From Vreelandella arcis (lineage in GTDB: Bacteria > Pseudomonadota > Gammaproteobacteria > Pseudomonadales > Halomonadaceae): a stretch of 64,000 bases of DNA. Position numbers and translations under genes: made by a program. Under the pieces are notes generated by a model. The model was not told where the DNA came from, did not search any database, and worked only from the letters and a program-made list of their open reading frames with translations. The DNA lies in NCBI RefSeq assembly GCF_900103865.1, contig NZ_FNII01000008.1, forward strand, positions 124,001 to 188,000, given 5' to 3'. This document shows, in pieces, positions 8,966 through 18,462 of this stretch; the first letter of the stretch is position 1, and each line of letters begins with the position of its first letter.

Positions 8966-9625
8966 ATGCCAGCGCCCCCCCAAACTCCCGAAGACTCCAA
9001 CCCACCACAGCCGCTGCTTGACGACGAGCAGCTCGACAGGCTGGACGATTTCCTCGCTTCCGAGCAGGTCGATGAAGATGCCCTCGACCTGATTTCGGCG
9101 CATGGGTTTCTCGTAGCGCTAGCCGTCGGCCCTAGCGAGGTTCCCCCCGCTCAGTGGCTCGCCGAGCTATTTCATGGCGAACCACGCTACGTCGATGATA
9201 CCCAGCGCGATGACATTATCCAGCTACTGAGCCGGTTACGCGATAACGCCATGGCCGTGTTGGAACAAGGTGGACTGCCCGAGCTACCTTTCGAGCTGAC
9301 CCTTGACGGCATGCCCGCCGAAGAAACGCCCATCGGTGACTGGTGCGCCGGGTTCATGGAAGGCGTGTTCTGCGACGAAAGCGCTTGGTTTCAAGACGAT
9401 GAAGAAACCGCTGCCACGCTGCTATTGCCCTTTATGTTGCTGTCGGGGCTATTCGACGACGAACCCGACATGGCCGACATGGTGGGCGACTTACAGCGCC
9501 AAGAAGCTCTTGTAGCCCAGCTGCCGGAGCTGGTGCTCGACCTGTATCTGCACTATCGCGTGCCACCAGAAACTACCAAACCCAAGCCGCGTAAGAAAAC
9601 GCCCGCCAAAGGCAAAAAACGTTAG
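8966..9625 (+). CDS. UPF0149 (YecA-like) family protein
   Basis: The protein has 219 residues if it starts at the ATG at 8966, which has GACGAGG five bases upstream; earlier in-frame ATGs lack a good ribosome site. The acidic helical body contains the UPF0149 signature (AHGFLVALAVGPSEVPPAQWL near residue 30 and a GDWCAGFMEG segment near 125). The tail is strongly basic (KPKPRKKTPAKGKKR), suggesting nucleic-acid contact or simple charge balance. The function of the family is not established. The stop codon lies inside a long palindromic element that separates it from clsB. Confidence 0.85.
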   Translation: MPAPPQTPEDSNPPQPLLDDEQLDRLDDFLASEQVDEDALDLISAHGFLVALAVGPSEVPPAQWLAELFHGEPRYVDDTQRDDIIQLLSRLRDNAMAVLEQGGLPELPFELTLDGMPAEETPIGDWCAGFMEGVFCDESAWFQDDEETAATLLLPFMLLSGLFDDEPDMADMVGDLQRQEALVAQLPELVLDLYLHYRVPPETTKPKPRKKTPAKGKKR

Positions 9626-9768
9626 GCTTTGTCTGAAAAGTCGGCGAGCGAAGGCCAGACAAGGCAAAAATCGGCGAAAAGACGGAGTTTACGTAGTGTA
9701 AATGAGTACTTTGAGCCGATTTTTAACGCCGTATGGTCGAGCGCAGCCAGTTTTCAGATAGAGCCTAG
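9623..9768. repeat. Long imperfect palindromic element between convergent genes
   Basis: The ends are inverted copies: TAGGCTTTGTCTGAAAA at the left (from 9624) and, on the other strand, TAGGCTCTATCTGAAAA from the right (to about 9767). Inner blocks also pair: CAAAAATCGGC with GCCGATTTTT, and TTTAC with GTAAA at the centre. About 146 bp in total. The left end contains the TAG stop of the UPF0149 gene, and the right end stops three bases before the clsB stop. It can fold as a long hairpin and may act as a bidirectional terminator. I believe similar repeats occur in Halomonas intergenic DNA, but I cannot verify that here. Confidence 0.8.
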
Positions 9769-9770
9769 GG

Positions 9771-10892
9771 TTATTTAAGCCGGGTTATCAACCCATCTAG
9801 CGTGCCGAATAGCCACTCTTTAACACGTTGCGGCCATGGCCGAGCCGCCCAAGCGGCGGCATCTACTTCGTCACTGGTGACAAAGTTACGCTCAAACAGG
9901 TCGCGCACTTCCTTAGCGAAGTGCGGATCATCGACTTCCTGATTGGCTTCTAAATTCCAATGCAGGTTCCAGTGATCGAAATTACATGAACCGATACTCA
10001 CCCACTCATCGGCCAGCACAAATTTGGCATGAATAAATGTCGGTTGAAATTCAAAAATACGCACCCCGGCTTTGAGCATCGCCTGATAAAACCGCTGCCC
10101 CGCATAACGCACGCTGGGATGATCGTGTTTAGCACCGGGTAGCAACAGCCGCACATCGACGCCACGCTTAGCAGCACGCGCCAACCGCCAGCGTAATCGA
10201 AACGTGGGCACAAAATAGGGCGTGCACAGCCACAGTTGCTTCTGGGCCAACCCCACGCGTTGGTGCAGCGAATAACGAATCGCCTGGTAGCGATAGCCCC
10301 TTGCCGGCATCACCCGCCCGCGTACGCCGTCATTAAACGGGGGCGGCGTGCGCGAGACAGGTAACGGTTGGCGGCGCGCTTGCCTTTGATCAGCCTGCGT
10401 CAATTTGGAGCGCCACAGCCGCCTGAACAGGGCTTCCCAGTCGGCCACCACCGGCCCATCAGCCCGCAGGGCAACTTCATACCAAGCGCTTAAAAATTCG
10501 TCGACCGCGCCAAATCCGCCGGTGAACGCAACCTCGCCATCCACTACCACGATTTTGCGGTGATCCCGGCTCAAATTGCGCGCCAGGGAATGAAAGCCCA
10601 GTGGGTTAAAAAAGCGCAACTGCACGCCCGCTTGCGTCAGACGCTGGCGGTCTGCGTTGGACAATCCCATGGAGCCAAAACCGTCTAATAGCAAGCACAC
10701 CGGCACGCCCCGCTCGGCAGTACCGATCAATGCATCGCTAACTTGACTGGCCAATGTCCCCGTCTCCATTAAATAGAGCTCCACCAGCACATAATACTGC
10801 GCATGGTGGATAGCCTCGAACATCGCCGGCAAAAAGCGCGAGGCCTCGGGAAGCAACGTAAAGCGATTGCCCTCACGCCACACGGGCTGCAT
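9771..10892 (-). CDS. clsB: Cardiolipin synthase B-like phospholipase D family protein
   Basis: A 373-residue protein with two HKD (PLD) motifs: HRKIVVVD followed by GGFGAVDE in the first half, and HAKFVLAD followed by GSCNFD in the second. There is no N-terminal transmembrane hairpin, which fits the ClsB (YbhO) type rather than ClsA. It would join phosphatidyl groups to make cardiolipin at the inner membrane. Other PLD-family reactions are possible, so the substrate is inferred. AAGGAG lies six bases before the ATG. It follows rsmJ by 18 bp and is probably in the tsaB-rsmJ-clsB operon. Confidence 0.85.
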   Translation of the reverse strand: MQPVWREGNRFTLLPEASRFLPAMFEAIHHAQYYVLVELYLMETGTLASQVSDALIGTAERGVPVCLLLDGFGSMGLSNADRQRLTQAGVQLRFFNPLGFHSLARNLSRDHRKIVVVDGEVAFTGGFGAVDEFLSAWYEVALRADGPVVADWEALFRRLWRSKLTQADQRQARRQPLPVSRTPPPFNDGVRGRVMPARGYRYQAIRYSLHQRVGLAQKQLWLCTPYFVPTFRLRWRLARAAKRGVDVRLLLPGAKHDHPSVRYAGQRFYQAMLKAGVRIFEFQPTFIHAKFVLADEWVSIGSCNFDHWNLHWNLEANQEVDDPHFAKEVRDLFERNFVTSDEVDAAAWAARPWPQRVKEWLFGTLDGLITRLK

Positions 10893-10910
10893 AAGGACTC
10901 CTTGATAGGG

Positions 10911-11618
10911 TTAGCGGGTCAGGGCGCGATGTACATACATATCGTACCGGCTGGTTTTGCCTTCCAGGGTGTGGTGGGGCGCAGGCCCGTTAATCGGCGG
11001 CGCTTTGCGTGGGCGCTTTACCACCACCCGATGCGTCGCTACGTCCAAGGCGGCTTCCAGTAGACGCGGTGCGTCGTCGTCATCCCCGGCCAGTTCACGA
11101 AACAAACGCATTTCCTTTTTGACCAGCGCCGATTTTTCGCGGTGCGGGAACATCGGGTCAAGATGGATCACCTGAGGCTCAAAACCAGCGTCAGCCACCA
11201 GCGCCCCCAGTGCCTGGGCAGCATCCCCATGGCGCAGGGTCATGCGTGCGGCAATCGGAGCAGTGGCGTCGGCCTTGGCCGCGCGTGCCAGCCCATCGGC
11301 TAGCAGTGCAGCAATCGCTGGCACACGCTCGATCAACAGCACCGGTGAGCCAAGGCTGGCGAGCACAAAAGCATCGCGCCCCAACCCGGCGGTGGCGTCG
11401 ACCACGTGAGGGCTAATGCCTTTACTCAGTCCGCAGGCTTTGGCGATTAGCTGTCCGCGCCCGCCGCCAAATTGGCGCCGATGAGCCGCCCGTCCCGTGA
11501 CAAAATCAACACTGAGCGGGTTGCCAAACTGCCGCTCGTCTCCTTGCAGCATTAGCTGTCCATCGTGGTAGGCTAGCGTTAACCCTAAGGGTAGTGCGCC
11601 GACATCGGGCACGCTCAT
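10911..11618 (-). CDS. rsmJ: 16S rRNA (guanine-1516-N2) methyltransferase RsmJ
   Basis: It has 235 residues from the ATG at 11618, which overlaps the tsaB stop as ATGA; a longer in-frame extension upstream runs inside tsaB and is rejected. SAM-binding features are present: [19 protein letters not shown] and the acidic turn [28 protein letters not shown] is the typical RsmJ catalytic segment. The enzyme methylates G1516 of 16S rRNA. The overlap indicates translational coupling to tsaB. Confidence 0.93.
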   Translation of the reverse strand: MSVPDVGALPLGLTLAYHDGQLMLQGDERQFGNPLSVDFVTGRAAHRRQFGGGRGQLIAKACGLSKGISPHVVDATAGLGRDAFVLASLGSPVLLIERVPAIAALLADGLARAAKADATAPIAARMTLRHGDAAQALGALVADAGFEPQVIHLDPMFPHREKSALVKKEMRLFRELAGDDDDAPRLLEAALDVATHRVVVKRPRKAPPINGPAPHHTLEGKTSRYDMYVHRALTR

Positions 11619-12313
11619 GCAGGCTTCTTCCACGCCACTTGGTTGCGCAGGTAAACCGGTTGAACGGCATGGGCGGCTTGCCCTAATCCGGCGGCATAGT
11701 CCCGAGCCGCCAGCCAAACCATCTCTTCGGCACGCGGTTCAAGGTCGCTCAAATGGTGCGTCATGGCGGCCTGCAACGGCGTATTGAACTGCTCCCAGAG
11801 CGTAAACCCTGAGCCCACCCCCACCCAATCGGTTTCATCGTCTGGCAGGATCACCTTATCCGGCGCCATAACGGCTTCCTCGTCTTGTCGACGTATGGTG
11901 TCCTTTAAACAGTGCCATGTGGCTACATAAACCTCCCCCATGCGGGCATCCAGCGCGGTCACCACATGCCGCAGGTGATAGCGGCGATGCCCTTGAAGGG
12001 CAAGCGCTTCGAGCGTGGAAATACCCAGCAACGGGCGGTTCAATCCGAATGCTAAGCCCTGGGCCGCGCCCGCTGCGATGCGCAAACCGGTAAATGCGCC
12101 CGGGCCACGGCCAAAGGCGATAGCATCGAGTTGACTGGTCGTGACCTGGGCGTCAGCCAATACGTCATCGACCATCGGCAACAGCCGCCGCGTGTGCCCT
12201 CGCGGGGTCATTTCAAAGCGCGCCACGCACTCGCTGTGGCCATTGTCCTGGCGCAGCAACGCCGTCGAACAGGCACTGGATGACGCATCAAGGGCGAGAA
12301 GATATAGCGACAT
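11615..12313 (-). CDS. tsaB: tRNA threonylcarbamoyladenosine biosynthesis protein TsaB
   Basis: A 232-residue actin-like fold protein with [15 protein letters not shown] at the N-terminus and the typical [24 protein letters not shown] segment near residues 67-90. TsaB forms the scaffold with TsaD and TsaE that adds threonylcarbamoyl to A37 of ANN-decoding tRNAs. It is the first gene of a minus-strand run with rsmJ and clsB. Another t6A-related gene, trmO, lies about 9 kb away in this window. Confidence 0.95.
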   Translation of the reverse strand: MSLYLLALDASSSACSTALLRQDNGHSECVARFEMTPRGHTRRLLPMVDDVLADAQVTTSQLDAIAFGRGPGAFTGLRIAAGAAQGLAFGLNRPLLGISTLEALALQGHRRYHLRHVVTALDARMGEVYVATWHCLKDTIRRQDEEAVMAPDKVILPDDETDWVGVGSGFTLWEQFNTPLQAAMTHHLSDLEPRAEEMVWLAARDYAAGLGQAAHAVQPVYLRNQVAWKKPA

Positions 12314-12370
12314 AACGATTCAGCACTCGTAAGAAATAATTAGCATTGTACCTTTGCCATGCCCAAACAA

Positions 12371-12397
12371 CGATGGCCCGCTGTTGGCGGGCCATCG
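12371..12397 (-). terminator. Terminator after adk
   Basis: An 11-bp perfect stem CGATGGCCCGC/GCGGGCCATCG with a five-base loop, followed on the minus strand by TTGTTTG. It lies between adk and tsaB. Confidence 0.75.
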
Positions 12398-12426
12398 CGT
12401 ATTCGCAGTTCAACCCTAAAGAGGGC

Positions 12427-13113
<687 letters not shown>

Positions 13114-13133
13114 TCAGTTAACCGACAATAACC

Positions 13134-13175
13134 GTGCCTTTCAGGCGACACAACTCTCCAAAAGCCTGAAAGCAC
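13134..13175 (-). promoter_or_regulatory. Strong stem in the adk upstream region
   Basis: CTTTCAGGC (13138-13146) pairs with GCCTGAAAG (13164-13172). Outer bases GTGC/GCAC extend the stem past one bulged C. It sits about 55-95 bp before the adk start. It may be an operator, a leader hairpin or a second terminator after aceF; the sequence does not decide. Confidence 0.4.
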
Positions 13176-13272
13176 TGCTCTGAAGGCATTTTTTTTAAGT
13201 AAAAACAGCTAAATGACGCCCGCCTCGTACTTTGGTCGTCCTCTTATTCAACCTCTAGTGACCCCAAACACA

Positions 13273-13296
13273 AGCGGCGCCCTTTCGGGCGCCGCT
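13273..13296 (-). terminator. Terminator after aceF
   Basis: A 10-bp perfect stem AGCGGCGCCC/GGGCGCCGCT with a four-base loop lies 22 bp after the aceF stop. On the minus strand it is followed by TGTGTTTG. Confidence 0.75.
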
Positions 13297-13317
13297 AGCA
13301 AGACCGTTCGTTGTCAC

Positions 13318-15357
13318 TTAAAGCAGTAAACGACGGATATCGGTCAGCGCATCCGCGAGGAAGGCGGTGAAGCGTGCTGCATCCGCTCCGTTAATCGCGC
13401 GGTGATCATAGGAGAGCGACAGCGGCATCATTAAGCGCGGCTGGAAGGCGCTGCCGTCCCAGACAGGTTTTATCTGCGACTTAGAAACCCCAAGAATCGC
13501 CACTTCCGGCGCGTTGACGATCGGTGTAAAGGCCGTTCCACCAATCGAACCAAGGCTCGAAATGGTAAAGCAGCCGCCGGTCATCTCATCACGCTTGAGC
13601 TTTTTGGTCTGCGCTTTTTTACCCAGCTCGGCCATTTCCTTGGCAATTTCAACCAGGGATTTTTGATCGGCGTTACGCACCACCGGCACCATCAAGCCCT
13701 CAGGTGTATCCACGGCGATACCGATATGGACGTAGTTCTTCCATACCAGGGTTTCGCCATCGCCCTTCAAGCTGACATTGAACTGCGGGAATTTACGCAG
13801 CGCAAACGCACAGGCTTTTACCATAAACGGCAGCGGCGTCAGCTTAGCGCCCTGGGCTTCCACTTCGGCTTTCATTGCCTTGCGGAAGTCCTCAAGCTCG
13901 GTAATGTCCGCTTCGTCAAACTGAGTGACGTGGGGTACGTTGAGCCAACTGCGATGCAGGTTGGTCGCGCCCATCTTGAGCAGACGGCCCATCGGCTTTT
14001 CTTCGACCTCGCCAAACTGGCTGAAGTCGACTTCCGGGATCGGTGGAATGCCTGCTCCGCCGGTTGCGGCGGGGGCAGCACCTGCCTGGGCCTTGCCCTG
14101 ACTGGCAATGGCCTGCTTAACGTAAGCCTGAACGTCTTCTTTCAGCACCCGGTCCTTCGGTCCGCTGGGCTTAACAAGACCCAGATCCACGCCGAGTTCG
14201 CGTGCCAGCATCCGCACCGCAGGACCTGCGTGAACCAACTTGCCATCACGCGGCTTGTGCGACGCCATCTGCGCTTCAGGACTCGGCGTTCCGGCCGATG
14301 CCTCGGCGGGCTTGGCGCTAGGCTGACTCGCACTGCTCTGAGAGGCTTTTTCTGGCGCGGCCTTTTTGGGTGCCGCTTTTTTCGCGCCACCGGCCGAGGC
14401 CACTTCGATATAGCCAATCACATCGCCTTCAGAGACGGTGTCACCCTCTTTAACGGTTAGCTCCAGGAGCTTACCCTTGTAGGGGCTGGGCACGTCCATA
14501 GAGGCTTTGTCGGACTCTAAAGTGATCAGCGGGTCTTCTTCGTTGACCTCATCGCCTGCCGCCACACCGATTTCAATAATCGGCACATCTGATGAGCCAG
14601 ATAGATCCGGTACGCGAATCTCTTTGCGCTCCGGTTCGCCGCTAGCGGCTTCTTCTTGCTCATCGCCATCAGCCGCCTCTTCCGGCTCGCTGCTGGCTTG
14701 GCTAGAGGCTTGCTCTGCCGGCGCGTCATCGCTGTCGCCACCGTCGTCGCCAGCGATCTCCATCTGGCCGATCACATCGCCTTCGGAAACGCTGTCGCCT
14801 TCTTTGGCGGTGAAGCTAACAATTTTGCCGCTGTAGGGGCTGGGCACATCCATGGAGGCTTTATCAGACTCCAGGGTAATCAGCGTATCTTCAGCCTCGA
14901 CCTCATCGCCTTCGCTAACCGCGACTTCGATAATTTCAACGCCGTCATCGCCACCCAGATCCGGTACTTTGATATCAACCGTCTGCTTACCACCGGCTGA
15001 CTTTTTAGCCGCGGGCTTCTGCTCTTGCGGTTTTTCTTCTTTAGGCTTTTCTTGTTTCGCTGGGGCCTCTTCGGGCTGGCTATCAGACGAGCTTTCTTCG
15101 CTACTCGTTTCGCCGCCGCCTTCGACTTCCAGCTCAACGATATCGTCGCCTTCGGAGACGCTATCGCCTTCTTTGACCAGTACTTTGAGAACCTTTCCGC
15201 CTTTCGGGGCGGGGACGTCCATACTGGCTTTATCGGATTCAAGCGTGATTAGGGTGTCTTCCGCTTCAATGACATCGCCTTCCGACACCGCAATCTCGAT
15301 GATTTCGACATCGGTATCGCCACCAATGTCGGGAACTTTGATGATTTCGCTACTCAA
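13318..15357 (-). CDS. aceF: Pyruvate dehydrogenase E2, dihydrolipoamide acetyltransferase
   Basis: A 679-residue E2 core protein that carries acetyl groups from E1 to CoA. It has three lipoyl domains, each with a LESDKASMDVP motif (lipoyl lysines 43, 166 and 284), joined by linkers rich in Ala, Pro, Glu and Ser. A peripheral-subunit binding domain follows (about 370-405, AVRMLARELGVDL), and then the catalytic domain with SYDHRAINGADAARF near the C-terminus. The start is TTG at 15357 with AAAGGAG 7-8 bases upstream; no better start exists. It follows aceE by 57 bp, with a hairpin in the gap. No lpd gene follows, so E3 must be encoded elsewhere. Confidence 0.97.
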   Translation of the reverse strand: MSSEIIKVPDIGGDTDVEIIEIAVSEGDVIEAEDTLITLESDKASMDVPAPKGGKVLKVLVKEGDSVSEGDDIVELEVEGGGETSSEESSSDSQPEEAPAKQEKPKEEKPQEQKPAAKKSAGGKQTVDIKVPDLGGDDGVEIIEVAVSEGDEVEAEDTLITLESDKASMDVPSPYSGKIVSFTAKEGDSVSEGDVIGQMEIAGDDGGDSDDAPAEQASSQASSEPEEAADGDEQEEAASGEPERKEIRVPDLSGSSDVPIIEIGVAAGDEVNEEDPLITLESDKASMDVPSPYKGKLLELTVKEGDTVSEGDVIGYIEVASAGGAKKAAPKKAAPEKASQSSASQPSAKPAEASAGTPSPEAQMASHKPRDGKLVHAGPAVRMLARELGVDLGLVKPSGPKDRVLKEDVQAYVKQAIASQGKAQAGAAPAATGGAGIPPIPEVDFSQFGEVEEKPMGRLLKMGATNLHRSWLNVPHVTQFDEADITELEDFRKAMKAEVEAQGAKLTPLPFMVKACAFALRKFPQFNVSLKGDGETLVWKNYVHIGIAVDTPEGLMVPVVRNADQKSLVEIAKEMAELGKKAQTKKLKRDEMTGGCFTISSLGSIGGTAFTPIVNAPEVAILGVSKSQIKPVWDGSAFQPRLMMPLSLSYDHRAINGADAARFTAFLADALTDIRRLLL

Positions 15358-15385
15358 GGTCGCGCTCCTTTAAAATCGGATCGAG

Positions 15386-15406
15386 CCGGCGGGCATTGCC
15401 CGCCGG
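15386..15406 (-). promoter_or_regulatory. Intercistronic hairpin between aceE and aceF
   Basis: A 9-bp perfect stem, CCGGCGGGC/GCCCGCCGG, with a three-base loop lies in the 57-bp gap. On the minus strand a TTTT occurs about ten bases later, so it could act as a weak attenuator or an RNA-stability element. Confidence 0.5.
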
Positions 15407-15414
15407 GCAGCGGA

Positions 15415-18087
15415 TCAGCTGGTCAGCGGGTTCGGCTTGTTGGCATCAATGCCGTATTTCTTCAACGCTTCGCCGACGTGCTTGCGATCAATGTCACCAC
15501 GATCAGCCAACGCGCGCAGCGCCGCGACGGTCACGAAGTAACGGTCTACCTCGAAGAAGTAACGCAGCTTCTCGCGGGTGTCCGAACGACCAAAGCCGTC
15601 CGTACCCAGCACTGTGTACTCACTCGGCACCCAAGCGCGCACCTGGTCAGCGTAAAGCTTCATATAGTCGGTAGACGCAATAACCGGCCCTTCACGGCCT
15701 TCCAGGCATTTCGTTACATGGGGCTTGTTGGCGTCGGCATCCGGGCTTAAGAAGGCCTCACGTTCCAGCATTAGCGCTTCACGGCGCAGCTCGTTGAAGC
15801 TGGTCACACTCCAGATATCAGCACCGACACCCCAGTCGTTTTCCAGCAGCTCGGCGGCATGCTCAACTTCGCGCAGGATCGTGCCAGAGCCCATCAGCTG
15901 GACGCGGCCCTTTTTACCCTTAGTTTCGCGGAGCAGGTACATGCCTTTGACGATGTCCTCAGTGGGCACGTTTTCAAGCTCTGGATGCTCGTAGTTCTCG
16001 TTCATGACCGTGAGGTAATAGAAGCAGTTCTCCTTGTCGGTGAACATGCGCTTCAGGCCATCCTGGAGAATCACCGCGACTTCGTGGGCATAGGTCGGGT
16101 CATAGCTCCGGCAGTTGGGAATGGTCGATGCCTGAATCAGGCTGTGGCCATCCTGGTGCTGCAGACCTTCGCCGTTAAGCGTGGTGCGGCCTGCCGTGCC
16201 GCCAACCATAAAGCCACGCGCCTGAAGATCACCTGCCGCCCAGGCCAAATCGCCAATCCGCTGAAAGCCGAACATCGAGTAATAGACGTAAAATGGCAGC
16301 AGCGTGACGTTGTTATTGCTGTAGGAGGTAGCGGCAGCAATCCACGCCGACATCGCCCCTGCCTCAGAAATGCCCTCTTCGAGAATCTGCCCCTTCTGGT
16401 CTTCACGGTAGAACATGATCTGGCCTTTATCGACCGGCTCATACTTCTGACCTTCAGAGGTGTAGATCCCTAGCTGACGGAACATGCCTTCCATGCCGAA
16501 AGTACGTGCTTCATCAGGAATGATCGGCACGACTTTTTTACCGATTTTCTTGTCTTTGACCAGCCCGTTGAGTACGCGCACAAACGCCATCGTGGTCGAC
16601 ACTTCGCGCCCTTTGGAGCCGCCCATTTGCGAGGCAAAGGCTTTGTCTTCCAACGTAGGAATTTCCAGCGCATCAAAACTACTACGCCGTTTAGGCAGGT
16701 AGCCACCCAAACGCTCACGCTGCAGGTGCATGTACTTAAGCTCGGGCGAATCGTCTTCCGGCTTGTAATACGGCACATCCTTGAGCTGCTCATCGGTCAA
16801 TGGAATGCCGAAACGATCGCGGAAAGTCTTCAGCGCTTCGTGTTCCATGCTCTTGACCTGGTGCGCTTCGTTAGCCGCTTCGCCATCGCCGCTACCCATA
16901 CCGTAGCCTTTAACGGTATGCGCCAGAATCACCGTGGGCTTGCCGTTTGAGGTATTCACCGCTTCGTTGTAAGCCGCATAGACCTTAAACGGATCGTGGC
17001 CACCGCGGTTGAGCTTCCAGATATCCTCGTCGGAGAGGTCGTTGACCATCGCCTCCGTTTCGGGATATTTGCCAAAGAAGTGCTCGCGAGTGTACGCGCC
17101 ACCGTTGGCTTTATAGTTCTGATACTCGCCGTCGACCGCTTCATCCATGCGTTTTTGCAGGACGCCTTTATTATCCTTCTCGAACAGCGGATCCCAGTGG
17201 CGGCCCCAAACAACTTTAATGACGTTCCAGCCCGCGCCGCGGAAAACGCCTTCAAACTCGTCCATTACCCGCGAGTTACCCCGTACAGGGCCGTCTAAGC
17301 GCTGCAGGTTGCAGTTAATCACGAAGATCAGGTTGTCGAGGTTTTCGCGACCAGCCAGGGAAATAGCGCCCAGGGATTCCGGCTCGTCGCACTCGCCGTC
17401 ACCCATAAAGCACCAGATCTTACGGTCGTACATGTCTTTCAGCTCGCGGTGATGCAGGTACTTCATCACGTGAGCCTGGTAGATCGCCTGGATCGGGCCT
17501 AGCCCCATGGACACCGTGGGGAACTGCCAGTAATCCGGCATCAGCCACGGGTGCGGGTAAGACGACAGGCCATCGCCATCGACTTCCTGGCGGAATTTAT
17601 CCATCTGCGCTTCGCTCAGACGGCCTTCCAGGTAGGAGCGCGCGTAAATGCCCGGTGCCACGTGGCCCTGGATGTATACCAGGTCGCCTTCAAAGTCGCC
17701 CTGGGGCGCGCGGAAGAAGTGGTTAAAGCCCACATCGTAAAGCGTCGCCGACGACATAAAGCTGGCAATGTGCCCCCCCAGCCCCGGCTTGGCGCGGTTG
17801 TTGCGAATGACCTGGGCAATGGCGTTGTAACGAATCAAAGAGCGAATGCGACGCTCCATGAACAAGTCGCCGGGCATAGGCGCTTCGCGATGAACCGGAA
17901 TCGTATTGCGGTGCGGGGTTGTCACCGAGAAGGGCACCCTCATCCCGTCCCGGCGCAGGCGATCCGCCAAGCGGGTCATCAGGTAGCGGGCACGATCTTC
18001 GCCCTCACGATCCAACACCGATTCCAAGGAATCTATCCATTCCGTAGTTTCGACCGGATCGAGATCTTCTCTTGACTCCAGACTCAT
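15415..18087 (-). CDS. aceE: Pyruvate dehydrogenase E1 component (homodimeric)
   Basis: It has 890 residues from the ATG at 18087, which has GGAGAG seven bases upstream; a 38-residue upstream extension is not supported. It decarboxylates pyruvate using thiamine diphosphate and acetylates the E2 lipoyl groups. The ThDP-binding segment GDGECDEPES begins near residue 230 and continues to NCNLQRLDGPVRGN. GHSLIQASTIPNCRSYDP and other blocks match the single-chain E1 of gammaproteobacteria. It is first in the aceE-aceF operon. An upstream dyad (18218-18251) may regulate it. Confidence 0.97.
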   Translation of the reverse strand: MSLESREDLDPVETTEWIDSLESVLDREGEDRARYLMTRLADRLRRDGMRVPFSVTTPHRNTIPVHREAPMPGDLFMERRIRSLIRYNAIAQVIRNNRAKPGLGGHIASFMSSATLYDVGFNHFFRAPQGDFEGDLVYIQGHVAPGIYARSYLEGRLSEAQMDKFRQEVDGDGLSSYPHPWLMPDYWQFPTVSMGLGPIQAIYQAHVMKYLHHRELKDMYDRKIWCFMGDGECDEPESLGAISLAGRENLDNLIFVINCNLQRLDGPVRGNSRVMDEFEGVFRGAGWNVIKVVWGRHWDPLFEKDNKGVLQKRMDEAVDGEYQNYKANGGAYTREHFFGKYPETEAMVNDLSDEDIWKLNRGGHDPFKVYAAYNEAVNTSNGKPTVILAHTVKGYGMGSGDGEAANEAHQVKSMEHEALKTFRDRFGIPLTDEQLKDVPYYKPEDDSPELKYMHLQRERLGGYLPKRRSSFDALEIPTLEDKAFASQMGGSKGREVSTTMAFVRVLNGLVKDKKIGKKVVPIIPDEARTFGMEGMFRQLGIYTSEGQKYEPVDKGQIMFYREDQKGQILEEGISEAGAMSAWIAAATSYSNNNVTLLPFYVYYSMFGFQRIGDLAWAAGDLQARGFMVGGTAGRTTLNGEGLQHQDGHSLIQASTIPNCRSYDPTYAHEVAVILQDGLKRMFTDKENCFYYLTVMNENYEHPELENVPTEDIVKGMYLLRETKGKKGRVQLMGSGTILREVEHAAELLENDWGVGADIWSVTSFNELRREALMLEREAFLSPDADANKPHVTKCLEGREGPVIASTDYMKLYADQVRAWVPSEYTVLGTDGFGRSDTREKLRYFFEVDRYFVTVAALRALADRGDIDRKHVGEALKKYGIDANKPNPLTS

Positions 18088-18462
18088 AGAGGTCTCTCCG
18101 AATGACAATAAATGACGATGAGCCCCGCTAACCCTTTGGGCCTGGGGCGGCTGCAGTGTAACGCCACCACAGGCAAGTAGTTGCCGGCACCGAGGTGCCA
18201 TGCAGGGGGTTTTCGTTCTACATTCAATAAGCTACGCGTTTTTGAATGTAGTAAAGCTACATAAATGTTGTGAAAGTTAGCCTTTTGTACAGATGAAGAT
18301 ACCGCAAAGTCGCCACGCTGCCAATTCCAGCGAGACCAAAAAGGCTATCGAAAACAATCTATTGCACCGCAGCATAAGACTTTTCTGAGGCATTGAATAA
18401 CGCGACCAAGGGGTAACTCAATGTAGTCAAACTACCGTTTTATTGTCTTCAATCACCGCCAC
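18088..18462. other. 375-bp non-coding region upstream of aceE
   Basis: No credible gene is present. It separates the end of ampD from the start of aceE, both on the minus strand. It contains the aceE ribosome site, the 10-bp dyad at 18218-18251, a smaller GTAG/CTAC repeat at 18249-18261, and AT-rich stretches that could hold a promoter. I could not pick a convincing -35/-10 pair. Confidence 0.6.
18218..18251 (-). promoter_or_regulatory. 10-bp perfect dyad upstream of aceE
   Basis: CTACATTCAA (18218-18227) and TTGAATGTAG (18242-18251) are exact inverted copies separated by 14 bp, 131-164 bp before the aceE ATG. The form suits a dimeric regulator site or a leader hairpin. It does not match the PdhR consensus that I know. 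Confidence 0.5.
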
